Positions 1 to 8,437 are shown, counted from the stretch's first letter. The stretch is 15,405 bases of DNA from Cyanobacteria bacterium UBA7753 (GCA_002481545.1 DLEF01000021.1:1-15405), one strand, 5' to 3'. Notes: a model not told the origin generated them from the sequence alone. A program made the numbers and translations.

Positions 1-24
1 GGTGCGGTAGTGACCGCACCCTAC
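1..24 (-). repeat. REP-like GTAG hairpin
   Basis: A perfect 8-bp stem (GGTGCGGT / ACCGCACC) with a 4-base loop is followed by CTAC. On the minus strand it therefore reads GTAG then hairpin, the layout of REP elements recognised by RAYT (TnpA_REP) transposases. The same layout recurs with other stem sequences in 8438-8585, at 11317 and at 11406. It may continue beyond the window edge, and could also act as a terminator for a gene to the left. Confidence 0.6.
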
Positions 25-99
25 TTTTAAGAACATAAATATTATTACAATAAGTAAGATTATTTCTTTTATAGTATAAAATATAAACGTTATTTTTTA

Positions 100-148
100 T
101 CGTGAAAACTATCACAATTTAAACTTTAATTGTGATAGTTTATCACAA
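100..148. promoter_or_regulatory. Paired operators upstream of adhE (Rex-like or CRP/FNR-like)
   Basis: Two palindromes lie side by side. Site 1 (100-117) is TCGTGA, six bases, TCACAA. Site 2 (130-148) is a perfect 8-3-8 inverted repeat, TTGTGATAGTTTATCACAA. Both fit the shared Rex and CRP-family consensus TTGTGA-n6-TCACAA, though site 2 has seven spacer bases. Together they also form one larger palindrome: 14 bases at 106-119 pair with 128-141 around an 8-base loop. A Rex repressor sensing NADH/NAD would suit adhE, a common Rex target. The site centres lie about 81 and 111 bases upstream of the predicted start, which suits an activator better. The regulator cannot be settled from sequence alone. 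Confidence 0.6.
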
Positions 149-184
149 TATATAACTTTCTTAAAAATTGTATTTATTACACTA

Positions 185-213
185 TTGACTTATATTTTTG
201 TGCATAATAAAAT
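185..213 (+). promoter_or_regulatory. adhE promoter
   Basis: A sigma70-type promoter: TTGACT (185-190), a 17-base spacer and TAAAAT (208-213). It predicts transcription starting near 220 and a leader of about 36 bases. The ribosome binding site AAGGAG (243-248) follows, 7 bases before the adhE ATG. A lone half-site, ATCACAAT (233-240), overlaps the leader just before it. Confidence 0.7.
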
Positions 214-255
214 TTGAGTAAAAAGGAATTTCATCACAATTAAAGGAGATAAGAT

Positions 256-2907
256 ATGACGAAATTAAAAGAAAAACCGGCTGAAAAAGCAACAGCTAAA
301 AAGACCTCTACAGGTTTGGTTGACTCAGTCGAAGCTTTAAATGATTTACTTGACAGAGCAAAAAAAGCTCAAGAAGAATATTCTAAATATTCACAAGAGC
401 AAGTAGATAAAATCTTCAAGGCTGCTGCTACAGCTGCCGACAAACAGCGTATTCCTTTAGCAAGAATGGCTGTTGAAGATACAGGCATGGGCGTTTTGGA
501 AGATAAGATTATCAAAAACCACTTCGCTTCAGAATACATTTATAACAAACATAAAAATGCTAAAACATGCGGTATCATAAGAGAAGATAAGATTAATGGT
601 ACCAAGATTGTTGCAGAACCTTTAGGTGTAATCGCAGGTATTGTTCCTACAACAAACCCTACATCAACTGCAATATTCAAATCATTGCTTTGTTTGAAGA
701 CAAGAAACGGTATCGTATTTTCACCACACCCTCGTGCTACAAAATCAACTATTGCAGCTGCAAAAGTTATTTTGGACGCAGCAGTTGAGGCAGGTGCTCC
801 AAAAGATATTATCGGATGGATTGATGCTCCTTCTATGGAAATGTCAGATGCATTATTGCACCATCCAAACATCGCTTGCATCTTAGCAACAGGTGGTCCC
901 GGCATGGTTAAGGCAGCTTATTCATCAGGTAAACCTGCATTAGGTGTAGGACCTGGTAACGCTTGTGCGGTTATTGATGAAACTGCTGACATCCAAATGG
1001 CAGTATCTTCAATCCTTATGTCAAAGACTTTCGATAACGGTATGATTTGTGCATCTGAACAATCAGTCGTTGTTGTTGAAGACATATTTGAAAAAGTAAA
1101 AAAAGAATTTATTTACAGAGGTGCTTACCTTGTAAATAAAGAAGATGAAAAGAAGATGATTGATCTTCCGTTCATCGATCCTAAGAGAGGAACGGCTAAC
1201 CCTGCTATCGTTGGTCAATCTGCTCACAAGATTGCAGAACTTTCAGGTTTCCAAATTCCTGATGATGCAAAAATCTTGCTTTGCCAACGTAACAAGGTAG
1301 ATTGGAACGATCCGTTCTCAAGAGAAAAATTATCACCAATCTTGACTATGTACAAAGCTAAAGACTTTGAAGAAGCTACAGAAATGGCTCACGAATTAGT
1401 TATCAAAGGTGGTGCAGGACATACGGCTGATTTATACACCGATGACAGAAAACAAGACAGAATTGACGAGTTCGCAGAAAAAATGCCTGCTTGCCGTATC
1501 TTGATTAACCAACCATCTGCTCAAGGTGGTATCGGAGATTTGTACAACTTCAAACTTGAACCGTCATTATCATTAGGTTGCGGTTCTTGGGGCGGCAACT
1601 CCGTTTCAGGTAACATTGGGGTAGAAAACTTGTTAAACTACAAAACCGTAGCCGAAAGGAGAGAAAATATGTTATGGTTCAAAGTTCCTCCTAAAGTTTA
1701 TTTCAAGAGAGGTGCAGTTGATTTGGCATTGAAAGAACTTAAGGGTAAAAAACGTGCATTTATTGTTACAGATAGATTCTTATTTAATTCCGGTGCTGTT
1801 GATGCTATCACCAATGCTCTTGATGAAGTCGGCATTGATCATCAGGTATTCTTCGATGTTAAACCTGATCCGACCCTTGCAACAGCTAACCAAGCAATGG
1901 AAATTGTAAGACCTTACGAACCTGATGTAATCATTGCATTAGGTGGTGGTTCTCCAATGGACTGCGGTAAGATTTGTTGGTTGATGTATGAACATCCTGA
2001 AATTAACTTCTCTGATATATCTATGAGATTTATGGATATCAGAAAGAGAATTTGTCAGATACCTGAATTAGGTCAAAAGGCTACAATGGTTTGTATCCCT
2101 ACAACATCAGGTACGGGTTCTGAAGTTACTCCGTTCTCAATCATTACGGATGAAAAGACTCATTACAAATACGCACTTGCTGATTATGCACTTACACCTA
2201 ATATGGCAATCGTTGACCCTAACTTCGTTGACGGAATGCCTAAAGGCTTGACTGCAGCAAGCGGTATTGATGCATTAGTTCACGCTTTGGAAGCTTATGT
2301 ATCTTGTATGGCTACAAACTTCACGAACTCAACCGCTTTGGAAGCTGCTAAGTTGGTATTCAGATATCTTGAAAGATCTTATACTAACGGTGCAAGCGAT
2401 CCTATCGCAAGAGAAAAGATGCACTATGCTGCAACAATCGCAGGTATGGCATTTGCAAACGCATTCTTAGGTTTGTGCCACTCTATGGCTCACAAATTGG
2501 GTGCTATGTATAACATTCCTCACGGTGTAGCTAACGCATTGTTAATCCGTCAGGTAATCAAGTATAATGCGGTTGACAGACCTACTAAACAGGCTATCTT
2601 CCCGCAATACAAGTTCCCTTGCGCTAAGACTAAATACGGTCAGGTTGCAGATGAACTTGGCTTAGGCGGTAAGACTGATGATGAAAAAGTTGAATTGTTG
2701 ATTAAGGCAATTGATGACCTTATGACAGCAGTTAACTTGCCGAAATCAATCAGAGAATTTGGTGTTAAGGAAGATGAGTTCATGGCTAACCTTGATACAT
2801 TAGTAGAACGTGCATTCGATGACCAATGCACGGGCGCTAACCCAAGATATCCGCTTATGAGCGAAATCAAACAATTATTCCTTGATGCTTATGAAGGTAT
2901 AGTATAG
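256..2907 (+). CDS. adhE: Bifunctional acetaldehyde-CoA / alcohol dehydrogenase AdhE
   Basis: AdhE reduces acetyl-CoA to acetaldehyde and then ethanol, using two NADH, and so balances redox in fermentation. At 883 residues it matches the usual length (about 870-890). The N-terminal aldehyde dehydrogenase half (about 25-470) holds the catalytic cysteine in the ICASEQ motif at C265, equivalent to E. coli C246. The C-terminal iron-dependent alcohol dehydrogenase half (about 475-880) has the NAD-binding GGGSPMD at 563-569. Its iron ligands are D672, H676, H742 and H756, each offset by exactly 19 from E. coli. The first 20 or so residues are a Lys/Ala-rich extension. The start is fixed by AAGGAG 7 bases upstream. 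The gene stands alone between its own promoter and terminator, below two Rex/CRP-like sites. Codon use looks biased (many AAC, TTC, ATC), as expected for an abundant protein. Such enzymes usually form cytoplasmic filaments called spirosomes. Confidence 0.97.
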   Translation: MTKLKEKPAEKATAKKTSTGLVDSVEALNDLLDRAKKAQEEYSKYSQEQVDKIFKAAATAADKQRIPLARMAVEDTGMGVLEDKIIKNHFASEYIYNKHKNAKTCGIIREDKINGTKIVAEPLGVIAGIVPTTNPTSTAIFKSLLCLKTRNGIVFSPHPRATKSTIAAAKVILDAAVEAGAPKDIIGWIDAPSMEMSDALLHHPNIACILATGGPGMVKAAYSSGKPALGVGPGNACAVIDETADIQMAVSSILMSKTFDNGMICASEQSVVVVEDIFEKVKKEFIYRGAYLVNKEDEKKMIDLPFIDPKRGTANPAIVGQSAHKIAELSGFQIPDDAKILLCQRNKVDWNDPFSREKLSPILTMYKAKDFEEATEMAHELVIKGGAGHTADLYTDDRKQDRIDEFAEKMPACRILINQPSAQGGIGDLYNFKLEPSLSLGCGSWGGNSVSGNIGVENLLNYKTVAERRENMLWFKVPPKVYFKRGAVDLALKELKGKKRAFIVTDRFLFNSGAVDAITNALDEVGIDHQVFFDVKPDPTLATANQAMEIVRPYEPDVIIALGGGSPMDCGKICWLMYEHPEINFSDISMRFMDIRKRICQIPELGQKATMVCIPTTSGTGSEVTPFSIITDEKTHYKYALADYALTPNMAIVDPNFVDGMPKGLTAASGIDALVHALEAYVSCMATNFTNSTALEAAKLVFRYLERSYTNGASDPIAREKMHYAATIAGMAFANAFLGLCHSMAHKLGAMYNIPHGVANALLIRQVIKYNAVDRPTKQAIFPQYKFPCAKTKYGQVADELGLGGKTDDEKVELLIKAIDDLMTAVNLPKSIREFGVKEDEFMANLDTLVERAFDDQCTGANPRYPLMSEIKQLFLDAYEGIV

Positions 2908-2932
2908 TTCATAATCTATGAATAATAAAAGA

Positions 2933-2967
2933 ACGGAGGGTTGTAATATTTGCAACGCTCCGTTTTT
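2933..2967 (+). terminator. Rho-independent terminator of adhE
   Basis: An 11-bp stem with one G/G mismatch (ACGGAGGGTTG at 2933-2943 with CAACGCTCCGT at 2953-2963) encloses a 9-base loop. It is followed by a T run and starts 25 bases after the adhE stop. Confidence 0.85.
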
Positions 2968-2985
2968 ATTCGTTAGCAATTTTAT

Positions 2986-3009
2986 TATAAAAAATAACTT
3001 TATAATATT
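2986..3009 (+). promoter_or_regulatory. Putative promoter of the zincin gene (no leader, no ribosome binding site)
   Basis: TATAAT (3001-3006) ends three bases before the ATG at 3010, and no Shine-Dalgarno sequence is visible. A second candidate -10, TATAAA (2986-2991), would give a leader of about 12 bases. Neither has a convincing -35 box; the adhE terminator lies directly upstream. The gene is either leaderless or has a leader too short for a ribosome binding site. Confidence 0.4.
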
Positions 3010-4212
3010 ATGGGAATTACCGGTACAAATCCTAATATATATACAAAGAACAATGTTTATCCGAGCTATAATGCCGTCCAAATAAATACTTCAAAACCGA
3101 CGGCAAATGTTCCGTCATCGGGCGGAATCTATACTTATCCGCAAGCGGACGGGCAAATTTATTATCCGCCGATACAGACTGCCGATTTGAGTTTCAAAAG
3201 TGACAGAATAAAAACAACCCCGTCAGGTATAGATGATTATAATAACTATACAGAAGTTGATAAAGCAGGGAATGTAATTGCAGATATCAAATATTCAAAA
3301 GAAGGTAATGCTCTTGTTCAGACACTAAAAACAAAATCCCCTGACGGTACGACATTGGAGAAAACTCTTAAAAACTCGCCCGACTTTAAATCAATGAATG
3401 TCGTAATAAAAGATAAAGACGGAAAAGTTTTATTAAACAAAGACAAATCTTCTAAAAAAATAGATGATGACAAAACTCAAACCGTTGTAAACGGAGAAAC
3501 ATACGATATTTCGGGGCTCAAAGGCGATACAATAAACATTGAACATAACGGGCAAAAAGTAACTCTTGATTTGAATAAAATGTTAGCTCCTGAAGTAAAA
3601 ATGATGGAAGAAAAAACGGATCCTGACAATTATCCGCTCAGAGATAAAACCATAACTGACGAAGAAAAAACTTTATTGTTCAACAGGATTAAATCGCTAC
3701 AAGGTGATGACTTATTCAGGCTTGCAAAAAGCGTGGAACATATCCAATATGTAGACAACACAAAAATGGATGCATTCTTTACCGATAAAGGTAAAACCTT
3801 GTTATTAAGCAAGAAAGATTGGGAAAACAGTGCTATGGTAACAACACATGAATTGGGGCATGCAATAAACCACTTAAATCCTGAAAATCTGCTTTCCGAC
3901 AATAAAGATTTTCAAACTATAAGAAATAAAGAAAAACAAAATTTTAGGAATAACGGTGATATCACAGGAACAGATAAATTTTTCAATACAAAGTTTATCG
4001 TTGGCAACAATGATTTAAACTGGTCGGAAACTAATGATACGGATACAGACGGAAATTATCTAAGGGACGAAACATTCGCGGAATCTTATAACAATTTAAA
4101 CAATATGGATATTATTCATTATGATAATGAAGTCCTGCCGGACAGAACACTATCAATGTTTAAATATATGCCTGAAACGATGGCGGAAGTCGATAAACTG
4201 TCACAAATCTAA
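3010..4212 (+). CDS. Uncharacterised protein with zincin-type HExxH motif
   Basis: I do not recognise the family of this 400-residue protein. The first 60 residues are rich in Tyr, Pro, Ser, Thr and Asn, with no hydrophobic signal peptide or membrane segment. Residues 60-200 are charged and repetitive in style (many DGK/KDKDG turns, probably beta-rich). Residues 280-284 are HELGH inside THELGHAINHL, the metal-binding and catalytic motif of zincin metallopeptidases. Downstream, E354 and E358 in ETFAES could supply the third, gluzincin-type zinc ligand; similar spacing occurs in lethal-factor-like toxin peptidases. A zinc peptidase is therefore plausible, but the fold is not proven. Its 3' end is 3 bases from the convergent ftsQ stop. 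There is no Shine-Dalgarno site, so the start rests on the adjacent TATAAT and on the lack of any nearby in-frame alternative. Without a signal peptide it would be cytoplasmic or exported by a specialised system. Confidence 0.8.
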   Translation: MGITGTNPNIYTKNNVYPSYNAVQINTSKPTANVPSSGGIYTYPQADGQIYYPPIQTADLSFKSDRIKTTPSGIDDYNNYTEVDKAGNVIADIKYSKEGNALVQTLKTKSPDGTTLEKTLKNSPDFKSMNVVIKDKDGKVLLNKDKSSKKIDDDKTQTVVNGETYDISGLKGDTINIEHNGQKVTLDLNKMLAPEVKMMEEKTDPDNYPLRDKTITDEEKTLLFNRIKSLQGDDLFRLAKSVEHIQYVDNTKMDAFFTDKGKTLLLSKKDWENSAMVTTHELGHAINHLNPENLLSDNKDFQTIRNKEKQNFRNNGDITGTDKFFNTKFIVGNNDLNWSETNDTDTDGNYLRDETFAESYNNLNNMDIIHYDNEVLPDRTLSMFKYMPETMAEVDKLSQI

Positions 4213-4215
4213 AGA

Positions 4216-5145
4216 TTACTCGGCAAGCTTTATATAATAAAGATTATTTTGCCATCTTAAATCAAGATATTTAACCTTCTTGTTTAAGATTTTGACTTTC
4301 GGCAAAATAGAAGGCAAACCGCTAATCTTCTTCAATGTATCAGGATAAGTCAAAGGAGATACGGAGCCTAATTTTATCTTTACCGTAGGAATCTGTACAT
4401 ATATATCGTCAGGATTTCTTAAATCAATATACTGTACTTTCTCTTCTGAATAATTTTCAATATCATTCGCGATTGTTGTAATAAATTTGATAGTATCTTT
4501 ATCAAACTTGGTCGTCCCCAACATACCGTAAGTTAGGACTTTAACAGTCTTAAATGACGGATCTAACGGAAGATATCCGCGTCCTATAATTTTTCCGTCT
4601 TTCGTATAGAATGCAATTGGCGGAACTTTTTCGTTAGGAGCAACAACAATTGCAGGTTCTCTTTCCTGAACAAGAATTTCAATTCTCGCAGGCATCCAGA
4701 AACGTTTTATATAAACATTCTGAATAGGCGGTATTTTCATAATGCTTTCTTTTATATTGTCCGTATTCATAAGAAATATAGGGCCTGTATATACAGGGTT
4801 TTCCTGTACTGCAGTAAGTATTTTTTCGGACGGAGTTATGACATTATTCTCAATCTTAATAGATGTGTTATTAAGACTGTCAAACGCATGAGGATTTAAT
4901 CTCCAATATTTTAATTTCAGAATAAAATAACCAAGTGCAAGTAACGCCACAATCAAAAATACTCTGGCGAAGAACAGCAATAATATGACATGATGTTTAG
5001 ACTTCCTTACCTGTCGTTTTAATTGCGCCTGTTTCAGACGTCTGTCAACCTGATAACGACTAATCTTTTGTTCGTCGTCATCATCTTCGGGATAGCCATA
5101 TTCGTCATTATAATCTTCATAATTATCGTGGTTATCTTCTGTCAT
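4216..5145 (-). CDS. ftsQ: Cell division protein FtsQ/DivIB
   Basis: FtsQ is a single-pass membrane protein of the divisome that links FtsB/FtsL to the septal wall synthases. The 309-residue product has a very acidic start (residues 1-25), a basic stretch (30-51) and one membrane segment at about 52-78. Next comes a POTRA-like domain (about 93-165) with the family signature of a short strand, IPPIQNVYIKRFWMPARIEILVQ (given in part), then ER.PA near 161-165, and a beta domain to the end. This topology and the position directly after ddl in a murC-murB-ddl cluster identify it. The primary sequence is divergent. The ATG shares one base with the ddl stop (TAATG), which points to translational coupling. 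No ftsA or ftsZ follows: the next gene is convergent. Confidence 0.88.
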   Translation of the reverse strand: MTEDNHDNYEDYNDEYGYPEDDDDEQKISRYQVDRRLKQAQLKRQVRKSKHHVILLLFFARVFLIVALLALGYFILKLKYWRLNPHAFDSLNNTSIKIENNVITPSEKILTAVQENPVYTGPIFLMNTDNIKESIMKIPPIQNVYIKRFWMPARIEILVQEREPAIVVAPNEKVPPIAFYTKDGKIIGRGYLPLDPSFKTVKVLTYGMLGTTKFDKDTIKFITTIANDIENYSEEKVQYIDLRNPDDIYVQIPTVKIKLGSVSPLTYPDTLKKISGLPSILPKVKILNKKVKYLDLRWQNNLYYIKLAE

Positions 5146-6086
5146 TATTTATTCAAACCTGCACTTTTCAGTGTTAATTCTACCAATTCATCATATGAAA
5201 TGCCCATAGATGCACATTGTGCAGGCAAATCGCTTGTATCAGTCATTCCCGGAGATGTATTTATCTCTAAGAAATACGGTCTGTCGTCACGTATCATAAA
5301 ATCAATTCTTGATACGCCCGAACATCCTGCAGTAACGAATGACTTAATAGCTAAATCTTTGATTTCTTCCGTAGTTTTCTCGGAAATTCCCGTTGCAGGA
5401 ACGATAAATTCCGATAAACCTTTTGTATACTTAGCGTCAAAGTCATACCATTCCGTTTTTGTTCTGATTTCCAAAACATCAGTTGCAAAGGGTTTTCCGT
5501 CTTTTTCTACAACTCCGACCGTTACAAAGAATCCGTCGATAAATTCTTCTATAAGTACATCATCATTGTATTTAACAGCTTCTTTGTAAGCCTTTTCCAA
5601 TTCTTCAGGCTTGTTAACCTTTGTCATACCAAAGCTTGAGCCTTCCGATACAGGTTTTGTTATCATAGGATAAGTCAAACCTTTAACCGCATCGAATACG
5701 TTCTCGCCTTTCTTTACGAATACTGACTTAATTAATGGGATATCAGGGCAAGTTGAAAGAACTCTTTTTGTAAATTCTTTATTCATACAAATTGCACTCG
5801 CCATAACTCCGCATCCTGTATAAGGTATTTGCAATATTTCTAACAAACCTTGAATACATCCGTCTTCGCCATATTTCCCGTGCATTGCGTTATATGCAAC
5901 ATCAAACCCAGCAACATCATTGGCGATATTCTTTGTTACTTCTACTAATTTAGCATTTTTATAGCCTAATCTTTGCAAAGCTGCCAAGCAATTCTTCCCT
6001 GAACGGATGGAAACATCTTTTTCAGATGAAAAACCTCCGCACAATACAGCTATTTTTATATTTTTGTCTTGTAGATTTGTTTGCAT
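5145..6086 (-). CDS. ddl: D-alanine--D-alanine ligase
   Basis: Ddl joins two D-alanines using ATP to make the dipeptide that MurF adds to the peptidoglycan precursor. The 313-residue length is normal. The N-terminal domain has VLCGGFSSEKDVS (14-26) and HGKYGEDG (69-76). The ATP-grasp part has KPVSEGSSFG (144-153), the mobile loop YDFDAKYTKG (214-223), RIDF (260-263) and EINTSPGMT (274-282), which supplies the metal ligands D262, E274 and N276. The tyrosine-type loop suggests D-Ala-D-Ala rather than D-Ala-D-Lac specificity. The ATG follows AGAGGA by about 8 bases and lies inside the end of murB (31-bp overlap); its stop shares a base with the ftsQ ATG. It is thus part of the murC-murB-ddl-ftsQ operon. 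Confidence 0.96.
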   Translation of the reverse strand: MQTNLQDKNIKIAVLCGGFSSEKDVSIRSGKNCLAALQRLGYKNAKLVEVTKNIANDVAGFDVAYNAMHGKYGEDGCIQGLLEILQIPYTGCGVMASAICMNKEFTKRVLSTCPDIPLIKSVFVKKGENVFDAVKGLTYPMITKPVSEGSSFGMTKVNKPEELEKAYKEAVKYNDDVLIEEFIDGFFVTVGVVEKDGKPFATDVLEIRTKTEWYDFDAKYTKGLSEFIVPATGISEKTTEEIKDLAIKSFVTAGCSGVSRIDFMIRDDRPYFLEINTSPGMTDTSDLPAQCASMGISYDELVELTLKSAGLNK

Positions 6087-6967
6087 ATTTCATCCTCTCG
6101 TTTAGTTCTTTTTCCTATAAAACGAACTTCAGGTTCCAATTCAATCGTATATGTATCTTTTACCTGTTGGTACATTTTATAGATTAATTCCATAATGTCT
6201 TCCGATGTTCCGTCTTCAGTATTAACAATAAAGTTAGCGTGTTTCTGCCATACTTTGACACCGTTTACTTCCAACGATTTTACGCCCGCTTTATCAAGCA
6301 ATCTGCCCGCAGAATCATTTTCAGGGTTCTTAAAGATACTGCCTGCGTTAGGATATGCCAAAGACGGTTGAATATTCTTTCTGAACTCCAAGTTTCTGTC
6401 CATCAAGTTTTTAATTTCTTCTTTGTTGCTTTTCTTTAATTCAAACTCAGCACCTAAAAGAATATATCTTCCTTCTTGAAGAAGAGATTTTCTGTAGCCA
6501 AAGTTCATTTTGTCTTTATCAACGTAAGCAACTTCTTTTGTTTTTGTATCATACAGACAAGCACGGATGAAAGTATCGGAAATATTTTGTCCGTGAGCAC
6601 CCGCATTCATAAATACATCACCGCCGATTGTTCCCGGAAACCCAATCATAAATTCAAACCCGCTCAATGATGCCTCATATGCAGCCTTTGACGCCATAGG
6701 CCCTTTTACTCCGCACTCTGCGATTATATGAGTGCCCCTGACCATAATGTTGTCAGCTTTCGATGTAAATATAACGACTCCGTCAAATCCTTGTGAAGAA
6801 AAAATTATATTTGAACAACTGCCTAACACTAGCGGATTTTTTATGTTCTGTAACAGATAAGTTATTTCTTGCTGTGTTTTAGGGAAATACGCCTTCTTAA
6901 CAGGACCTCCGACTTTGAAGGTTGTCATATTCTTAATATCAAAATTTTCTTTGCATTCAATATCCAT
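6056..6967 (-). CDS. murB: UDP-N-acetylenolpyruvoylglucosamine reductase MurB (type II)
   Basis: MurB is the FAD enzyme that uses NADPH to reduce UDP-GlcNAc-enolpyruvate to UDP-MurNAc, the second committed step of peptidoglycan synthesis. At 303 residues it has type II length. Landmarks are NMTTFKVGGPV (13-23), the FAD-binding GSCSN (49-53) and FPGTIGG (110-116), FGYRKS (156-161), PNAGSIFKNP with the proton-donating S210, and the catalytic glutamate E280 in EPEVRFIG. Most MurB proteins end near that last motif. This one runs about 18 residues further (KRTKREDEICKQIYKTKI), and that tail is coded by the stretch overlapping ddl. The start is the ATG 13 bases after the murC stop, with an AGAGAG-type binding site in the gap. 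Confidence 0.96.
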   Translation of the reverse strand: MDIECKENFDIKNMTTFKVGGPVKKAYFPKTQQEITYLLQNIKNPLVLGSCSNIIFSSQGFDGVVIFTSKADNIMVRGTHIIAECGVKGPMASKAAYEASLSGFEFMIGFPGTIGGDVFMNAGAHGQNISDTFIRACLYDTKTKEVAYVDKDKMNFGYRKSLLQEGRYILLGAEFELKKSNKEEIKNLMDRNLEFRKNIQPSLAYPNAGSIFKNPENDSAGRLLDKAGVKSLEVNGVKVWQKHANFIVNTEDGTSEDIMELIYKMYQQVKDTYTIELEPEVRFIGKRTKREDEICKQIYKTKI

Positions 6968-6980
6968 TTATTTATCTCTC

Positions 6981-8360
6981 TTATTTTGTAAGTTCAACTT
7001 GTTTATAGCACTTTGCCAATTCTTTGCCCAAATCGGTGATTGTGCCTGCGCCTAACCCGATTACAACGGTACCTTTTTTAAGTGTCGGGAAGAGCTTTTT
7101 AGCAACATCCGCCATACTGCCTGAGATATATTCCGCACCTTCTACCTCAGATGCAAATTTTTCGGAATTAATACCATCAATTTTATCTTCAGAGGCTGCG
7201 AACACATCCGTAACTATTACTCTGTCAACACCCTTTAGGGCATCTTTAAACTCGTTCCAAAGCGTTTTTAACCTCGTATATCTGTGTGGTTGGAACACGG
7301 CTACAATCTTTTTATCAGTAAACGATTTCATTGCCGAAAGCGTTGATTTAATCTCGGTCGGATGGTGAGCGTAATCATCATATACGACTATTCCGTCAAT
7401 GTCTTCAACTCTCTGAAAACGTCTGCCCATGCCTGTAAATGTTTCAAGCTGTTTTGCGACTTTCTTGATATCAAGTTCATCATCTTGATTTAAAGCGGTA
7501 ATAACAGCAAGAGCGTTATAAACATTGTGTTGTCCCGGAAGGATTATTTTTACGGGGGTGAGTAATTCGCCGTTATGATAAATGTCAAATGTAGTATAAC
7601 CGTGGTTATACTCTACATTCTTTGCAACATAATCCGCATCTTCACTAAATCCGTATGTAATAACCTTCAAATCAGGATATTGTTTCAATAACTGTTTTAT
7701 CCCGTTGTTGTCGATATTTACGACGATTTTTGATTCGGGTTTTAATTTTTCAAGGAATTGTGCCCCAAATGTATCCAAGATATCAGCCATACCGTTTTTG
7801 TAGTGGTCTAAATGGTCAGGCTCAAGATTGTTTACGACAACAATGTCAGGTCTGTATTTAACTATTGTGCCGTCGCTTTCATCCAGTTCGGCAATAAAGA
7901 GTTTATGTCCCGAGTATTCAGCATTTGTATGATATTCAGGGATTATACCGCCAACAACATATGACGGATTGTAACCTGCTTTTGACAAGATATAAGCAGC
8001 CATCCCGCTCGTTGTAGTTTTTCCGTGCATACCGGAAAAACCTATAAAGCATTTTTCCGACAATGAAATTTCTTTCAATAAATCGGAACGATGATAAACC
8101 TTTAACCCTTTTTCTCTCGCATATTTAAGTTCAGGGTTAGATTCTCTGATTGCGGAGCTTACAACAACTGTTGCACCGTCAGGGACATTGTCCGCACTGT
8201 GACCAATATGAATTGTCCCGCCTAAATCTCTTAATTGTTGTACATATTTACTATCGTTAATGTCGGAGCCCGAAACCTCATAACCTTCCTGCAGAAGGTA
8301 CTTTGCAAGCCCGCTCATTCCGACACCGCCTATAGCTATAAAGTGATATCTCTTTTGCAT
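6981..8360 (-). CDS. murC: UDP-N-acetylmuramate--L-alanine ligase MurC
   Basis: MurC attaches L-alanine to UDP-MurNAc with ATP, starting the stem peptide. The product has about 459 residues, with the Rossmann motif GGVGMSGLA near the start. The ATP loop GMHGKTTTS is at 110-118, then come ELDESDG, NNLEPDHLDHY, GRRFQ, DDYAHHPTEI and QPHRYTR, in the order of the Mur ligase family. Two in-frame ATGs lie close together (8364-8366 and 8358-8360). The binding site GAGGAG (8367-8372) touches the first but is 6 bases from the second, so I start at the second; the longer form adds two residues. This is the first gene of the operon with murB (13-bp gap), ddl and ftsQ, under the promoter at 8378-8407. 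Confidence 0.96.
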   Translation of the reverse strand: MQKRYHFIAIGGVGMSGLAKYLLQEGYEVSGSDINDSKYVQQLRDLGGTIHIGHSADNVPDGATVVVSSAIRESNPELKYAREKGLKVYHRSDLLKEISLSEKCFIGFSGMHGKTTTSGMAAYILSKAGYNPSYVVGGIIPEYHTNAEYSGHKLFIAELDESDGTIVKYRPDIVVVNNLEPDHLDHYKNGMADILDTFGAQFLEKLKPESKIVVNIDNNGIKQLLKQYPDLKVITYGFSEDADYVAKNVEYNHGYTTFDIYHNGELLTPVKIILPGQHNVYNALAVITALNQDDELDIKKVAKQLETFTGMGRRFQRVEDIDGIVVYDDYAHHPTEIKSTLSAMKSFTDKKIVAVFQPHRYTRLKTLWNEFKDALKGVDRVIVTDVFAASEDKIDGINSEKFASEVEGAEYISGSMADVAKKLFPTLKKGTVVIGLGAGTITDLGKELAKCYKQVELTK

Positions 8361-8377
8361 ACTCATCTCCTCTATAA

Positions 8378-8407
8378 ATTATATTACAAAAGCGGGTATA
8401 TGGGCAA
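8378..8407 (-). promoter_or_regulatory. Promoter of the murC-murB-ddl-ftsQ operon
   Basis: On the minus strand, TTGCCC (8402-8407), an 18-base spacer and TATAAT (8378-8383). The predicted start near 8371 gives a very short leader that just holds the GAGGAG binding site. Confidence 0.55.
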
Positions 8408-8437
8408 AATTTAATAAAACTTATACATTATATTCTT

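Noticed and set aside
2640..3081. Minus-strand frames opposite the adhE end and terminator
   Set aside because: They overlap adhE and its terminator and have no start signals.
4222..4253. Hairpin at the ftsQ / zincin gene junction (CTTTAT/ATAAAG with GGCAA/TTGCC)
   Set aside because: AT-rich with an uneven internal loop and no clean T run; it lies within the ftsQ coding end, so I do not call it a terminator.
5023..5589. 188-residue plus-strand frame opposite ddl and ftsQ
   Set aside because: It is antisense to two well-supported genes that carry full family motifs.
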